In this document: positions 31,585 through 43,224 of the stretch, in pieces
Numbering within the stretch: position 1 is the first letter of the stretch
Layout of the letters: the number at the start of each line of letters is the position of its first letter
Assembly (NCBI RefSeq): GCF_019175385.1
Contig: NC_083348.1
Span: forward strand, 3,115,001 to 3,179,000
DNA length: 64,000 nucleotides
From: Lycium barbarum
Taxonomy: Eukaryota; Streptophyta; Magnoliopsida; Solanales; Solanaceae
Reading direction: 5' to 3'
Notes under the pieces: model-generated
Seen by the model: only the letters and a program-made list of their open reading frames with translations
Databases searched by the model: none
Told to the model about the DNA's origin: nothing
Made by a program: the position numbers and the translations under genes

Positions 31585-32290
31585 TATCTTAGTGCAATTG
31601 GTGCACTTATGTATCTTGCTAACGCTACAAGACCTGACATAGCGTTCTCTGTTAATTTCCTAGCAAGATATAGCTCTTCTCCTACACGAAGACATTCGAA
31701 CGGAGTTAAGCATATATTGCGATATCTGAAGGGAACTAGCGATATGGGTCTGTTTTATACTAACAAAGGTAGTACAGATCTTGTTGGTTATGCAGATGCA
31801 GGTTATTTATCTTATCCACATAAAGCTCGATCTCAAACAGGCTATCTGTTTACATGCGGAGGTACTGCTATATCATGGCGATCCACAAAGCAATCCATTG
31901 TTGCTACTTCTTCGAATCATGCTGAGATAATAGCTATTCATGAAGCAAGTAGAGAATGTGTGTGGTTGAGATCAGCGATACATTTCATCAGAGAAAGATG
32001 TGGCTTGAAGTGTGATACAAAATACCCACAGTATTATATGAAGATAATGCTGCATGCATAGCTCAATTAAAAGGAGGATTTATAAAATGAGATAGAACGA
32101 AGCACATTTCACCAAAGTTATTTTTCACACATTATCTCCAGAAGAATGGTGATCTTGATGTGCAACAAATTCGTTCAAGTGACAATCCTGCAGATTTGTT
32201 CACCAAATCTTTGCCAACTTCAACTCTTGAGAAAATGATATTCAAGATTGGAATGCGAAGACTCCGACATTTGAATATTGGTCTTCGTCA
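31585..32290 (+). pseudogene. Copia RT end and RNase H
   Basis: From 31609, 'MYLANATRPDIAFSVNFLAR' and 'HILRYLKGTSDMGLFYTNKG' lead to RNase H with 'LVGYADAGYLSYPHKARSQT' (first Asp), 'CGGTAISWRSTKQSIVATSS' and 'HAEIIAIHEASRECVWLRS' (Glu). It breaks at a frameshift near 32040 and continues as 'DRTKHISPKLFFTHYLQKNG' to 'NPADLFTKSLP', the standard Copia end. It is the best-preserved part of the element. Confidence 0.88.
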
Positions 32291-32305
32291 GGGGGAGTGA
32301 AATAC

Positions 32306-32472
32306 GTGTTGTACTCTTTTTTCCTTAACCAAGTTTTGTCCCATTGGGTTTTCTTGGTAAGGTTTTTAATGAGGCAACTCTCAAAGCGTATTACTAGATA
32401 TGTGTACTCTTTTTCCTTCATTGAGGCTTTTTCCCACAGGGTTTTTCCCAATAAGGTTTTTAACGATGCACA
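32306..32472 (+). repeat. Two copies of the CTCTTTTTCCTT...GGTTTTTAA module
   Basis: First copy 32306-32378, second looser copy 32401-32472, both in the 3' untranslated part just before the purine tract. The same module is in the Tat element at 21811-21882. Confidence 0.85.
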
Positions 32473-32497
32473 TCATCTATGGACATCCAAGGGGGAG

Positions 32498-32804
32498 TGT
32501 TATGGAATATATTATGGATGTCCAATACACAAATATAATGCTTCTCCTCTACCATCTTAATGGTTCCTCCATTTTCCTCCACCATCTTAATGTTCCTCCA
32601 TTTTCCTCCACCATCTTAATGGTTCCTCCATTTTCTCATATATTGAATGCATATATAACACTATAAATAGAGGCATAAGTTTTCATATGAAATACACTTG
32701 TAACACATTTTGGAAGAATAGTAAAGATCTCTCTTCTTTTGTCATTCTATTTCTATGGTTTTCATCCTTTAATATTGTGACTCTTTTAGCTTCATTTTAT
32801 AATA
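32498..32804 (+). repeat. Copia 3' LTR (307 bp)
   Basis: It matches the 5' LTR, plus one extra copy of a 29-bp 'ttcctccattttcctccacc' unit. The purine tract GGGGGAG lies immediately upstream. Confidence 0.92.
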
Positions 32805-32934
32805 ATCAACACATTTTCGGATAGTGTTTTCTACTCAGCAATCAATCACAGGAAAACATTTTTAATTGAACAAGACTTCCGACATGCCCAACATATTAAA
32901 CTTAAAGATGAAAATAGGGGAAATGCAAGTACCT

Positions 32935-33184
32935 GACCACTGCAAGGAGACGTCGGATAATAATATTGATCAATAAGTATATGATTCCCAACTTTTTTCA
33001 TGATAATATCCTCAAAAGTTATAGTTATAGTGCTACCGACATTTGACGGTGCCCAAGTCTTAATTCTCACCCCATTTTGAGTACCGATAAAAGACCAACT
33101 TTTGACATGTATGTACTCGACAACATCATTGGGTGTGATATTCCCTAAGCTTATGATGCTTATTCCATGGCCAGGGCCCCAAGT
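32935..33184 (-). pseudogene. Polygalacturonase exon 3, second half
   Basis: The minus strand reads 'GPGHGISIISLGNITPNDVV' and 'TGVRIKTW'-type text ('QNGVRIKTWAPSN'), ending 'PTSPCSGQ' at a donor GTACTTGC. The GHG and RIK motifs of GH28 are present. It is cut on its upstream side by the Copia element; CAAGT (33180-33184) is the duplicated target. Confidence 0.88.
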
Positions 33185-33952
33185 TGTTAAGTTTTTGGGT
33201 TTTCCCTTCTTACGTGGAATTGGATTAATAAAATCCAATCCAATTTAATCCAATTTGGATCAAGCCAATTTTGCCCAAAATTTTCTCTATATATAGGATT
33301 AATTTAGGTCTTATTTTCACAACACAAGAGTGAATTCATAGCAGTCATACAGAGAGAAAAACATGAGAGAGAAAGCAGATTTTCGTCCAGATATTTTCTG
33401 CTACAGCAGTCCGCTTTAAATTGTGTTTTCCGATTTGTTAACCGTTGGATCGTGTTAAAATTTGAACTGGGGGTTTTCAACATCTGGTTCTTCGGTTTCA
33501 ACGGTGGAGATCGGACTTTGTGGCCTGTAGATCCAGGTTTCGAGTACGAACAGTAGCTCGGTTTTGGGGGTGATTTCTCTCCTTTGTTCGCTAGTTTTGG
33601 TGCTATCTTTTATGTATTGTTGCTCCGTGCTTGGCTTTGTTGTTGTAGCCATTTGGAGAACATTGTTTTAACTCTTATTGATTATAGTGGAGCTTTTGTG
33701 GGCCGGAGGTCTCGTGGATGTTTCCTCTTCACATTGAAAAGGTTTTACCACGTAAATTTGATGTCTCTTCCATTCGATTTATTTTTGTTTGCTTTGCTAT
33801 TTTATTGTTGGTATAGCTGATGCCTGGATTTTCATTTGTGCTGGCGATTATTGTCTTCTCTTGGTTCAAATAGTGTGGGAAGTTTCGACTTGGGTATTTC
33901 TTCCGTTGTTATCTCGTCGTGCAATTTGGTTATTGCTTGTTTCTTCCCAACT
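33185..33952 (+). repeat. TNT1-like 5' LTR (768 bp)
   Basis: It starts TGTTAAGTTTTTGGG and ends CCCAAC just before the tRNA-Met primer site. It contains 'ctatatataggatt' (TATA) near 33288. A 10-bp 'tttaatccaa' unit is extra relative to the 3' LTR. Confidence 0.9.
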
Positions 33953-33955
33953 AAG

Positions 33956-33967
33956 TGGTATCAGAGC
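33956..33967 (+). other. TNT1-like primer-binding site
   Basis: TGGTATCAGAGC, complementary to initiator tRNA-Met, four bases after the LTR end. Confidence 0.9.
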
Positions 33968-34004
33968 TTGTGGTTGTATTTGGTTATGTTGATTGTCTAT
34001 TTGA

Positions 34005-34947
34005 ATGATGGAGGAAAATATGAGCAAGATGGTTTGTTTAAATAGCAGTAATTACCATATTTGGAAAAGCAAGATGAAAGATCTTCTATTTGTCAAGAAG
34101 TTGCATTTACCTGTGTTCGCTTCTAAGAAACCCGAGTCTATTAAAGATGAGAAGTGGGAGTTTGAGCACTTACAGGTTTGTGGCTATATTAGGCAATGGG
34201 TTGAGGATAATGTTCGAAATCATATTGTGAATGAGACAAATGCTAAAAGTTTATTGGAAAAGCTCGAGACACTTTATGCTTCAAAGACTTGCAATAATAA
34301 GTTGTTCCTACTGAAACAATTGATGAATATTAGATACAAAGAGGGCAGCCCTATTTCTGATCATATCAATAATTTTCATGGTGTCCTTGATCAGCTGTCT
34401 GGAATGGGTGTCAAGTTTGATGAAGAAATACAGGGACTTTGACTTCTTTATACTCTGCCAGACTCTTGGGAAACTCTTAGAGTTTCTTTGACTAATTCTG
34501 CTCCCAGTGATGGTTTAACTATGGAATATGCTAAGAGTGGTGTTTTGAATGAAAAGATGAGAAGAAGATATCAAGCTTCGTCTTCTTCAACTTCACACTC
34601 CGATGTTTTGGTCACTGAAGACAGGGGGAAGTAACTTCAGAGGTCAGAATGACAGAGGAAAAAGTAAAAGCAAGTTAAGATCCTCCAGGTACAAGACTCT
34701 TACATGTGACTATTGTCACTTGAAAGGGCACATCAAGAAACATTGCTACAAGTTTAAGAGAGACCAGAAAAGGCAAAAGAAAGAAGGCGATAATGAAAAT
34801 CGTGTTGTTGTTGTTGCTGAAAATGATCTTCTTGTTGCTTGTGGTAAAAACGATATCAATCTTGTTTGTGATAAGTCTACCTGGTTTGTGGATTCAGGTG
34901 CCACTTCTCATGTCACGCCAAAGAAGGAATTATTTTCTTCTTATACT
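34005..34947 (+). pseudogene. TNT1-like gag and start of protease
   Basis: ATG 34005; Gag core 'LNSSNYHIWKSKMKDLLFVK' with 'NETNAKSLLEKLETLYASKT'. An in-frame TGA at 34440-34442 interrupts it before 'LLYTLPDSWETLRVSL'. Zinc knuckle CX2CX4HX4C 'CDYCHLKGHIKKHC' at 34705-34746. Protease motif 'WFVDSGATSHVTPKKELFSS' follows at about 34880 and is cut at 34947 by the solo LTR. A frameshift lies near 34600-34640. Confidence 0.85.
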
Positions 34948-37900
34948 TGTTGACACCCAATTTTGTCCCTCTCCTATTTAATTTACCCGGATTTCTAAAT
35001 TTACTGACGAGTTAAATACTTTATTTTCACAACTATTATTTTCGCTACTTTTATTTTTTTTAACATTATAAGTATTACTCTATCACAAATTTTAAACGGT
35101 TAGTCATCGTTTCGTTTTTTTTTCGAGTTTGGAATCGTTAAATTAATTACAAGACAACATTTTTTGCAAAATCTTTATTTTCTTCTACATATTAATTATT
35201 AATTACATAATATATATTATACCAGTTAGAATCCCAAAAATAATTAAATAGCGGAGGAAGGATCAATATTTTTCAGCCAAATTAATGGCCCAAAATACAA
35301 ATATAATATCATTTCCCTACCCAATTAAACAACCCCACATTTTAATACCCAACCCATATTTTTCTACCCAGACCAGCCCACATCTTACCCGGTCCAGCCC
35401 AAATTAATTTTACCCGACCCGGTCCAATTCCCACCCCTTAAACCTAATCCCTCTTTTCTTTCTCTTTCTTTTTCTTTTCTTTCCGCCTCAACTCTCTCTC
35501 TCTCTACCCTCACCTCCCCCTCTGTCTCTTCCTCCTCTTTCCGCCGCTACCCTCCATCCCACGCTCCTCGTCCCCACCTCGCCGACGACCCCACTCTCCA
35601 CCCACAGCCGACACACGCTCCTCTCTTTCCCTTTTTCATCATCATCGCCTCCACTTCAGCCGCCTCCCTCCTTTCTACCCTACTCTTTCTCCCTTTCATC
35701 ATCACCATCACCATCACCCGCTCCTCCACTCATCCTCTTCAACCGCTCCCTTTTCTCCTCAATTTTTCCCCATAAAAGGGGGGATTTTGGGGGAACAAAG
35801 AAAGAAAAAAATCGAAAAAGGAAAAAGGCCAATCAACTTAGAAAATCAACAAGAAAACAAATCGAGAGGGGGGATTTTTTGGGGGTATCTTGAAGAATTT
35901 TTTATTTTTTAGGAATTGATTCAGTGTTTAGGGACACACACCATTTTCCAACCATAGTTTTCACTTTTCCGGTGAACTTTAGCCGGATATTACTCTAAAA
36001 TCACCATATTTTTATACAATCAAATTTTGGGTTTTAATCGAAGCATCGTTTGTTCGTCGTCTTCGAGTAGATTCGAGACCTCGACGATCCCCACTTCACT
36101 GCTCCCACAAAAGGTCGGTGAATTCTAAGCTTTAACCTTTTTCTCTGTTTTCTTTTACTTTCACGGATGAATCTGCCTATTTGAAATAAAAACATGAATT
36201 CGGGTCTTTAGTGTAAAATCATGCCTTCGGCATAAGCTAATGTCGTATATGGGATGCTTTTGTTGATATTCAAACATCTGTTATGTTGATATATTGTGAA
36301 AATAGATATCGAGCATTCCTCTTATCGATACCTGTGTCATTTGGATAGAATTCATTTTTTTAGAAATCATATGTTAAGTTGCTGATGTTTTCGGCCTGTA
36401 TAAACTGCAGAGTTCTGTTGCTATCTTGGTGGTTTCCAATTAATTTTCTGCTTTGTTTGCTGCTTGTTTAACGTGCGACATGGTTTGGTCGATTTGATTT
36501 TATAAGCATCTTAGTATTACGTAGTTTCAGTATACGAATTGAGAAGCATGAATCATTTACAGCTTTTAGTATATATTTTTCCATCTGTTCAAAATGATTT
36601 AGTCTGGGCTATAGATTATATGGTTTAGCCTTCAAATGTGTAGGTGTTTGGTTTCATAGTCCTGTTTTCATTTGAATCTGTCCTCGCCTTAGTCTATTTT
36701 CATTCTAATAGTTTAGTTTGTTCATGAGTTTTTTTTTTTTGTGAGTTGATTTAGTAATAGTTCTGTTAATATTAGGCAGTATACTATGCTAGCGTAATCG
36801 AAGGGGCTTCGCGGGTAATTAAGTAGTGATTGTGCATGTTTTCTTTATGTCATTCAGTCGGACATGTTCATGACGAGATTTAAATTTTGTTAACATTTAT
36901 GAATTTGTGTCAGTGCTCTGTTGGAGCCTTATAGAAGTGTTTGAAGTCTTTGTTGACGAAATCTGTAAGTTGTGTGCCGCATTACCTTGTATATGATTTT
37001 GTATGCTGCCTTCATTAAATGTACATTTGTTTGCCTGCTTGTGTCTGTTATGCTAGCAATTGGTGTATAAATTTTATGGGAATAAGTCGGCCTGAACGTT
37101 GCCTAATTTCAGTCCATTAAACTTTAAAGAATTTCCTATAAGAGCATATGTGAAAAGAGGGTTAGTCTCAGACATCTGTTTCATCTTGTGTGGTTTTGAG
37201 ATAGTTCAAATCTGTTAAGGTCTAGTAGAAGTTCTCATCCGGTAATTAAGGAGTTTTTTTTTTAGTTTAAGTAGTCTCCCTTTTCCATTTAACTTCTCAT
37301 GAGCTACTAAAAGGAAGCAGGGGAATATTGCATGACAGTTTAAAGAAAGGTAGTGGTCACTATTGCCGTATGCTTATAGTGACGATTCAAAATATGACTT
37401 GTGAATTTCCAGGCGCACCTTGTTAGTTTAAGAAAGTAAAATATAGTTAAGTTAAGATACTTTCTAGTGAGAATAACTTTGTTCTAAGTAGGTGTTTCCC
37501 TTCTCGAGTTGGTATGATTCGAAATAACTAGTTTAGGAAGAAAATGTGTCTTCCTATATACTGATTATGCTTGTTTGCTTAAACATATTTCATGTCTTGC
37601 TGTTGTTCATACCATGAAGTGATATAGCTGCCATGATGTCGTAAATGTTTTCGATTGCACCATAATATAACCTGCTGAGATTAAGGATCATAATAATTAT
37701 ATCTAGTTTGACATGATATAAACAGGCATATTTGGGGTGATAATGCATGGTCTCGGTTCTGTTTTGTCTCGCATGGGTTCGAAATATGCCATCTGTTAAA
37801 TTATGAAGGAAATCTGTAAAGAATTTCAAAGAGTGGGCTATGTACCACACTTGCATTTTTTTTTTATTTAGCTGAATGATGTGAGTGTTGTGTTTGAAGT

Positions 37901-39281
37901 TCTAAAATCATGACATGATCTGGTGACGATTGCCCCTCCCATGTTCATGATATGAAATACTTTGTTGTTCTGCTTGTTAGCCTCTGTAAATAAACTGAAG
38001 CATTGGTTTAGGAGACATCATGTATATATTAGGATATATACATAAGAGTATACCTGGTATATACATGAATCATTTACATTATACATGTTTAGTATTATTT
38101 ATTGTTTATTTACTAATCCTTTGTCTTTTCATGCATGTCGCATACGAGTTCGAGGGACTCGTTTTTCTCCCGCATTCGGTGTTGGGCTAAAACCCAACGC
38201 AAAATTTCTCTTCCAAGTCAGTCAACCTAAAGTCAAAATGAGGAAATACAATTTGGGCCCAAGCCCAATCACTACCAACAGTAAACGGACAGCCCACAGC
38301 AGCAGTCCCTGGAAATGGGCTGAGCCCATTTGATCTATTTGCTCTTCTATCTTATTTTTTGTGCATCTAATTTATGTTGTATGACTAACGTTTATACTTG
38401 TTAATTAATATAAACTTTAGTAATATTAAGAGTTTTAGTTTAGTTATGGGTAGTTAATTCCACAAAAATTACATTCCATTCTATTTTCTAAATTATTATA
38501 GTATCTATAATATTTACTTGGAGTAATTGATATTTTTAAAATGGTATGCCTACATATCTTCAAGCTAAAAGAATCAACATCCACTACTACTACCTTAGAA
38601 GTTTGAAACATAACAAATCTTACACTAACGTTAATTTATTCTAAGAAATAAAAACCAATTAGTTTTAACGGATAGCTTTTCACTTTAATCCTTCTCCCAA
38701 CATTTGGAATGCATATTTGTTGAAACAACCTTAGCGCAATATATACATTTAACCATTAGTCTCTATATGCAACCTTTAAAATTTTATTTTAACATTAATC
38801 TCACAATAACTCTTTAAATTTGTGAGTTGGCATAACTCACTTTTCCTTCAAATACACATAAACGTCACATGTCCTGTTTTCTTTTAATCTATTTTAAACT
38901 CTTTATGCAACTATTATTCTTCTACAAATTTTACTTTAAATAACTTTAGGAATACTTATAAGATATCTTCTTAAACATTTAAAACATCATATTTACACTC
39001 AGCCTAATTAATTTTAGTCCGGTCGGTTAACCATTGTTAATGGGTCTTGAAGGGTGCTTAATACCTTCCCTTTAGACTAATTGAACCCTTACCTAGAATC
39101 TTAAGTTTCGCAGACCTTAAACAGAGTTAACTTTAAATATAACTTTAATAAACTTTAGGTGTCCTAATTCACCATAAATAATTAGGTGGCGACTCCTTAA
39201 AACAAACAAAACAAAAACAGGAATCTCCAATATGTCGTACTTCTAAATTTAACTTCTCCGGGGTTAAAAAGGGGTGTGACA
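34948..39281. mobile_element. 4.3-kb solo LTR, probably Ogre/Tat type
   Basis: It starts TGTTGACACCC and ends GGGGTGTGACA, bounded by a 5-bp duplication ATACT (34943-34947, 39282-39286), inside the Copia protease frame, which resumes in phase on the far side. No coding region lies inside, so it is a solo LTR. Length over 4 kb and the end region 'gggtgcttaataccttccc' and 'aattaggtggcgactcc' fit Ogre-type LTRs. A pyrimidine-rich stretch lies at 35450-35760. The ORFs here are chance frames. Confidence 0.8.
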
Positions 39282-41150
39282 ATACTTCGGGTAATTTTGA
39301 AAATTTACGAATGGGCAATGATAGTGAGGTTGAGGTACTTGGTATTGGCACAATCTGCTTGAAAAGTAAGAACGGTTTGAGGTTGGTTCTTAACAATGTC
39401 AAGCATGCTCCAGATGTTCGTCTAAATTTAATTTCTGTAGGAAAGCTTGATGATGATGGTTATGATCAAACCATTGGTGGTGGCTAGTGCAAGCTTTTTA
39501 AAGGTTCAATGGTTTTGGCTCGAGGTTACAAGATGTCTGACTTGTACTTATTTCAGGGCTCCATTTGTGGTGACTCAGTAAATTTGGTAGATAATGATAC
39601 TTCATTAGAATTATGGCATAGAAGGTTGAGTCATATGAGCGAGAAGGGGATTGATAATTTGGCTAAGAAGAATTTGCTTTCTGGAGTGAAACAAGCAAAG
39701 CTAAAGAGATGTGTTCATTCCTTAGCCGAGAAACAGGAAAGAGTTTCTTTTCAGATTCATTCACCTTTAAGAAAGCATGATTTGCTGGAGTTGGTACATT
39801 CTGATTTGTGTGGTCCTTTTAAAGTAAGCTCTCGTGGTGGTGCACTTTACTTTGTGACTTTTATTGATGATCATTCTCGCAAACTCTGGGTATTTCCTTT
39901 GAAGTCCAAGGATCAAGTACTTGATGTGTTTAATATTTTTCAGGGCTTGGTTAAGAGACAGACAGGGAAGAAACTAAAATGCATCCGCTCAGACAATGGT
40001 GGTGAATACATTGGTCCCTTTGATAATTATTGTAGACAGCAGGGTATTCAGCATCAGAAAACTCCTCCAAAGACTCCTCAGTTAAATGGTTTAGCAGAGA
40101 GGATGAACAGAACTCTAGTTGAGAGGGTTAGATGTTTGCTTTCAGATGCTAAGCTGCTAGATTCATTTTGGGCAGAAGCACTTAATACTGTTGCTTATGT
40201 TATCAATTTATCTCCTACTGTTGCTTTGGATGGTGATGTCCCTGACAGAGTTTGGTTTGGTAAGGATGTCTCTTATGCTCATCTGAGAGTCTTTGGGTGT
40301 AAGGCCTTTGTGCACGTTCCTAAGGATGAGAGGTCAAAGTTGAAAGTTAAAACTAGGTAGTGTATCTTCATTGGTTATGGTCAAGACGAATTTGGCTATC
40401 GTTTCTATGATCCAATTGAGAAGAAACTTGTTAGAAGCCGTGATGTTGTATTCTTTGAAGACCAAACAATTGAAGATTTTGACAAAACGGAGAAGGTTGA
40501 TTCTCAGAGCAATGAGAGCTTAGTTGATGTTAATCCAGTTCCTGTGACTATTGCACCTGAAGAAAATCTTCAAAATAATGAAGATCAAGTTAATAATGAA
40601 GATAGTGATCATGTTCAGAATGACCAGCATGATGTTGTTGATGCTCCAGTGGAAGATGATGTGGTTGGCCAGCAACCAGTTGCTATTGATGTTCCAGAGA
40701 GTCCTCTCAGAAGATCTATTAGAGAGAAAGTACCTTCATCTCGTTATTCTCCCAATGAGTTTGTACTCTTGACTGATGAGGGAGAACCTGAAAGTTTTGA
40801 TGAGGCCATGGATAGTGAAGAAAACGAAAGGTGGTTTGATGCTATGCAAGATGAGATTAAATCCTTGCATGATAATCATACATTTGATTGGGTTAAGCTT
40901 CCTAGAGACAGAAAAGCTTTGAAAAATAGGTGGGTTTTTAGGGTGAAACATGAAGATGGTAACCCAGTTCCACGGTACAAGGCTAGATTGATTGTCAAGG
41001 GCTTTAATCAGAAGAAGGGAGTTGATTTTGATGAAATCTTTTCTCTAGTTGTGAAGATGTTATCCATTCAGGTTGTTCTGGGCTTGGTTACAAGTCTAGA
41101 TTTACAGTGTTATTGCTTGATCGTCGGGATGGCGGTTTCCTCCACATAGT
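39282..41150 (+). pseudogene. TNT1-like protease end, integrase and truncated RT
   Basis: The frame restarts at 39287 as the protease continuation ('LVLNNVKHAPDVRLNLISVG'). From 39509: integrase zinc part 'WHRRLSHMSEKGIDNLAKKN' with the second Cys pair reading 'CVHSLAEKQ' (one Cys replaced); catalytic Asp in 'LVHSDLCGPFKVSSRGGALY', second Asp in 'IRSDNGGEYIG', Glu in 'ERMNRTLVERVRCLLSDAKL'. Stop at 40358-40360. RT start 'KALKNRWVFRVKHEDGNPVP' and 'YKARLIVKGFNQKKGVDF' to 41100; then the remaining RT and RNase H are missing and the frame ends at 41147. Confidence 0.88.
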
Positions 41151-41165
41151 CGGGAGGGGGAGAAT

Positions 41166-41922
41166 TGTTAAATATTTGGGTTTTTCCTTCCTATGTGGAA
41201 TTGGATTAATAAAACCCAATCCAATTTGGACCAGACCAATTTTGCCCAAAATTTACTCTATATATAGGATCAATTTAGGTCTTATTTTCACAACACAAGA
41301 GTGAATTCATAGCATCCATATAGAGAGAAAAACGTGAGAGAGAAAGCAGATTTTCGTCCAGAAATTTTCTGCTACAGCAGTCCGCTTTAAATTGCGTTTC
41401 CCGATTCGTTAACCGTTGGATTGTGCTGATATTTGAACTGGAGGTTCTCAACATCTGGTTATACGATTTCAACGGTGGAGATCGGATGTTGTGGTCTGTA
41501 GCTTCAGTTTTTGAGTACGAACAGTAGCTCAGTTTTGGGGGTGATTTCTCTCATTTCTTCGCTAGTTTTGGTGTTATCTTTTATGTATTGTTGTTCCGTG
41601 CTTGGCTTTGTTGTTGTAGCCATTTGGAAAACATTGTTGTAACTCTTGTTGATTATAGTGGAGCTTTTGTGGGCCGGAGGTCCCGTGGATGTTTCCTCTT
41701 CACATTGAAAGGGTTTTGCCACGTAAAATTGGTATCTCTTCCATTCGATTTATTTTTGCTTGTTTTGCTATTTTATTGTTGGTATAGCTGCTGCCTGATT
41801 TCCATTTGTGCTAGTGTTTATTGTCTTCTCTTGGTTCAAATAGTGTGAGAAGTTTCGACTTGGGTATTTCTTCCGTTGTTACCTCGTCGTGCAATTTGGT
41901 TATTGCTTGTTTCTTCCCAACA
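41166..41922 (+). repeat. TNT1-like 3' LTR (757 bp)
   Basis: Preceded by purine tract 'cgggagggggagaat'. It is clearly homologous to 33185-33952 but visibly diverged, so this insertion looks older than the Tat element. It ends CCCAACA, followed by the target duplication CAAGT. Confidence 0.92.
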
Positions 41923-41927
41923 CAAGT

Positions 41928-42166
41928 GACCCCTGAAATGTTGATGCTTTTGCTGCCAGCGATCATAGATATACAATCGTCTCCGGTGCCAATGTGAATT
42001 CCGTCAGTGATAGGACTGTCGTCTGGTGCCTTTATGTTAACATGACTAAATCTCACATTATTGCACATAAAGACGTTGAAATGGAAACTCCTGCTATTGT
42101 TTGAATGTATGTCACGTACAATAACATTTTCAACATAATCGAATGTAATTGGTTCAATTTTTTTTA
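41928..42166 (-). pseudogene. Polygalacturonase exon 3, first half
   Basis: It reads 'PITFDYVENVIVRDIHSNNS', 'FMCNNVRFSHVNIKAPDDSP' and 'ITDGIHIGTGDDCISMIAGS', ending 'SINISGVT' at the Copia target. GDDC is intact; the NTDG motif reads ITDG. The upstream splice acceptor is not clear: no AG stands near the expected point (about 42166). Confidence 0.85.
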
Positions 42167-42803
42167 AGAAGGGTATCAGAAACAATGTTTAGTTGTTAAC
42201 TTCACATTATAATCACATAAAGAAAAATTCCTTAAACACAAATGATGAGAGAAACAATACAAACTTTGTTAAATTATCCTTTCTTTTTCGAGATAAATGT
42301 GAGTTTAGATGCCACCGTCTTACTAGTTACACTTTTTGTTCTACTTTTGGGACTAGGTCTTAACATGGGACAAGAAAGTGCCAATTGAGCCCCTTATATG
42401 TTTTGGACAGGTCCACCAGTATTAAATTTCTTTGTGACCTTATAATAGTACGAACTATCTTTGTCATTTTTCACTTTAACTTTCACAGGATGAGGCGCCA
42501 AAAAAAAAAAAAAATGCACAACAAAATTAAAGGTATTATGAAAGCACATTAATTTTTCTGACCAGAAATAAAATTCCACCTGCGTCAGATTATGAATCAA
42601 TTTAAATTTATTTTTTTTCAAAATTTTACATCAAATAATTCAATACAGAATTTCACTATTCTTTCATCTAAGCCTTCATCAAATGAGGAGTTTTTTAATT
42701 AAAGGATACATACTTAAAGTGGAATTCAGCACAAATAATTTTACTCGAAATTATAAAAACAAAATAAATTAGACAAATAATATACAAATAAACTAAAACT
42801 TAC

Positions 42804-43097
42804 AGAAGGAGGGGTTCTGCATTGTTCCTTTGCCCAAGCGGAAGCTTCTTGTCCATCTAAAGTTCCGCCTCCTTCAATCTCTAAGCCATTCACATGTTGA
42901 AAAGAAATCCAAGACGCATTGCAGAATAGTTCAGGAGCTGTTGGAGCTTTAATAACCCCTTTGATTTGGAAGGTCAAGGCTGATTCTTTACATGGTCCAA
43001 TAAAGTCTGCGGCATATACCATGTATACCCCTAAAGGTATCAACATTGTGGCTTTTACATCCCATTTGCATGCATCCGTCCAAGAATTCAAAAGTGT
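42804..43097 (-). pseudogene. Polygalacturonase exon 2
   Basis: It reads 'TLLNSWTDACKWDVKATMLI' through 'FQIKGVIKAPTAPELFCNAS', 'NGLEIEGGGTLDGQEASAWA' and 'KEQCRTPPS', ending at donor GTAAGTTT. It is open throughout. The acceptor AG is at 43099-43098, next to a long ATTT-type microsatellite that now forms the intron end. Confidence 0.88.
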
Positions 43098-43105
43098 CTT
43101 CCATG

Positions 43106-43106
43106 A

Positions 43107-43161
<55 letters not shown>
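43106..43161. repeat. (TAAA)n microsatellite in polygalacturonase intron 1
   Basis: About thirteen TAAA/AAAT units within a few bases of the exon 2 acceptor. On the gene strand it is an (ATTT) run, T-rich enough to act as the pyrimidine tract. Confidence 0.95.
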
Positions 43162-43224
43162 AAGAAGACTTAATTAGACATTAAAATTTTGATATATATA
43201 CAATTACCATTATATATTAGTCAC

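Larger units (their letters stand above)
27442..32804 (+). mobile_element. Ty1/copia element in the last intron of the polygalacturonase gene
   Basis: LTRs at 27442-27719 and 32498-32804, target duplication ATCAA at 27437-27441 and 32805-32809, purine tract 'ccaagggggag' just before the 3' LTR, and 'ttatcagcacgagac' just after the 5' LTR, a site used by a set of plant Copia elements. The order IN then RT then RNase H is that of Copia. The interior is heavily decayed: only the RT end and RNase H (31585-32280) read well. The 3' LTR has an extra 29-bp unit. It lies opposite in orientation to the host gene. Confidence 0.9.
33185..41922 (+). mobile_element. Ty1/copia (TNT1-94-like) element in polygalacturonase exon 3, itself split
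   Basis: LTRs 33185-33952 and 41166-41922, target duplication CAAGT at 33180-33184 and 41923-41927, primer-binding site TGGTATCAGAGC at 33956-33967, purine tract 'cgggagggggagaa' before the 3' LTR. Gag, protease, integrase and the first part of RT are recognisable; the rest of RT and RNase H are deleted at about 41108. A 4,334-bp solo LTR sits inside its protease region (34948-39281). It is oriented opposite to the host gene. The product order and wording fit the 'Retrovirus-related Pol polyprotein from transposon TNT 1-94' group. Confidence 0.92.

Noticed and set aside
35547..35729. Met/Arg/Glu-rich minus-strand ORF
   Set aside because: Low-complexity product of the pyrimidine-rich block in the solo LTR.
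38085..38333. 82-codon ORF in the solo LTR
   Set aside because: No domain and sits in LTR sequence with clear terminal duplication.
42394..42621. 75-codon minus-strand ORF as an extra polygalacturonase exon
   Set aside because: No GH28 similarity; it contains an A-run and lies in what should be intron 2.
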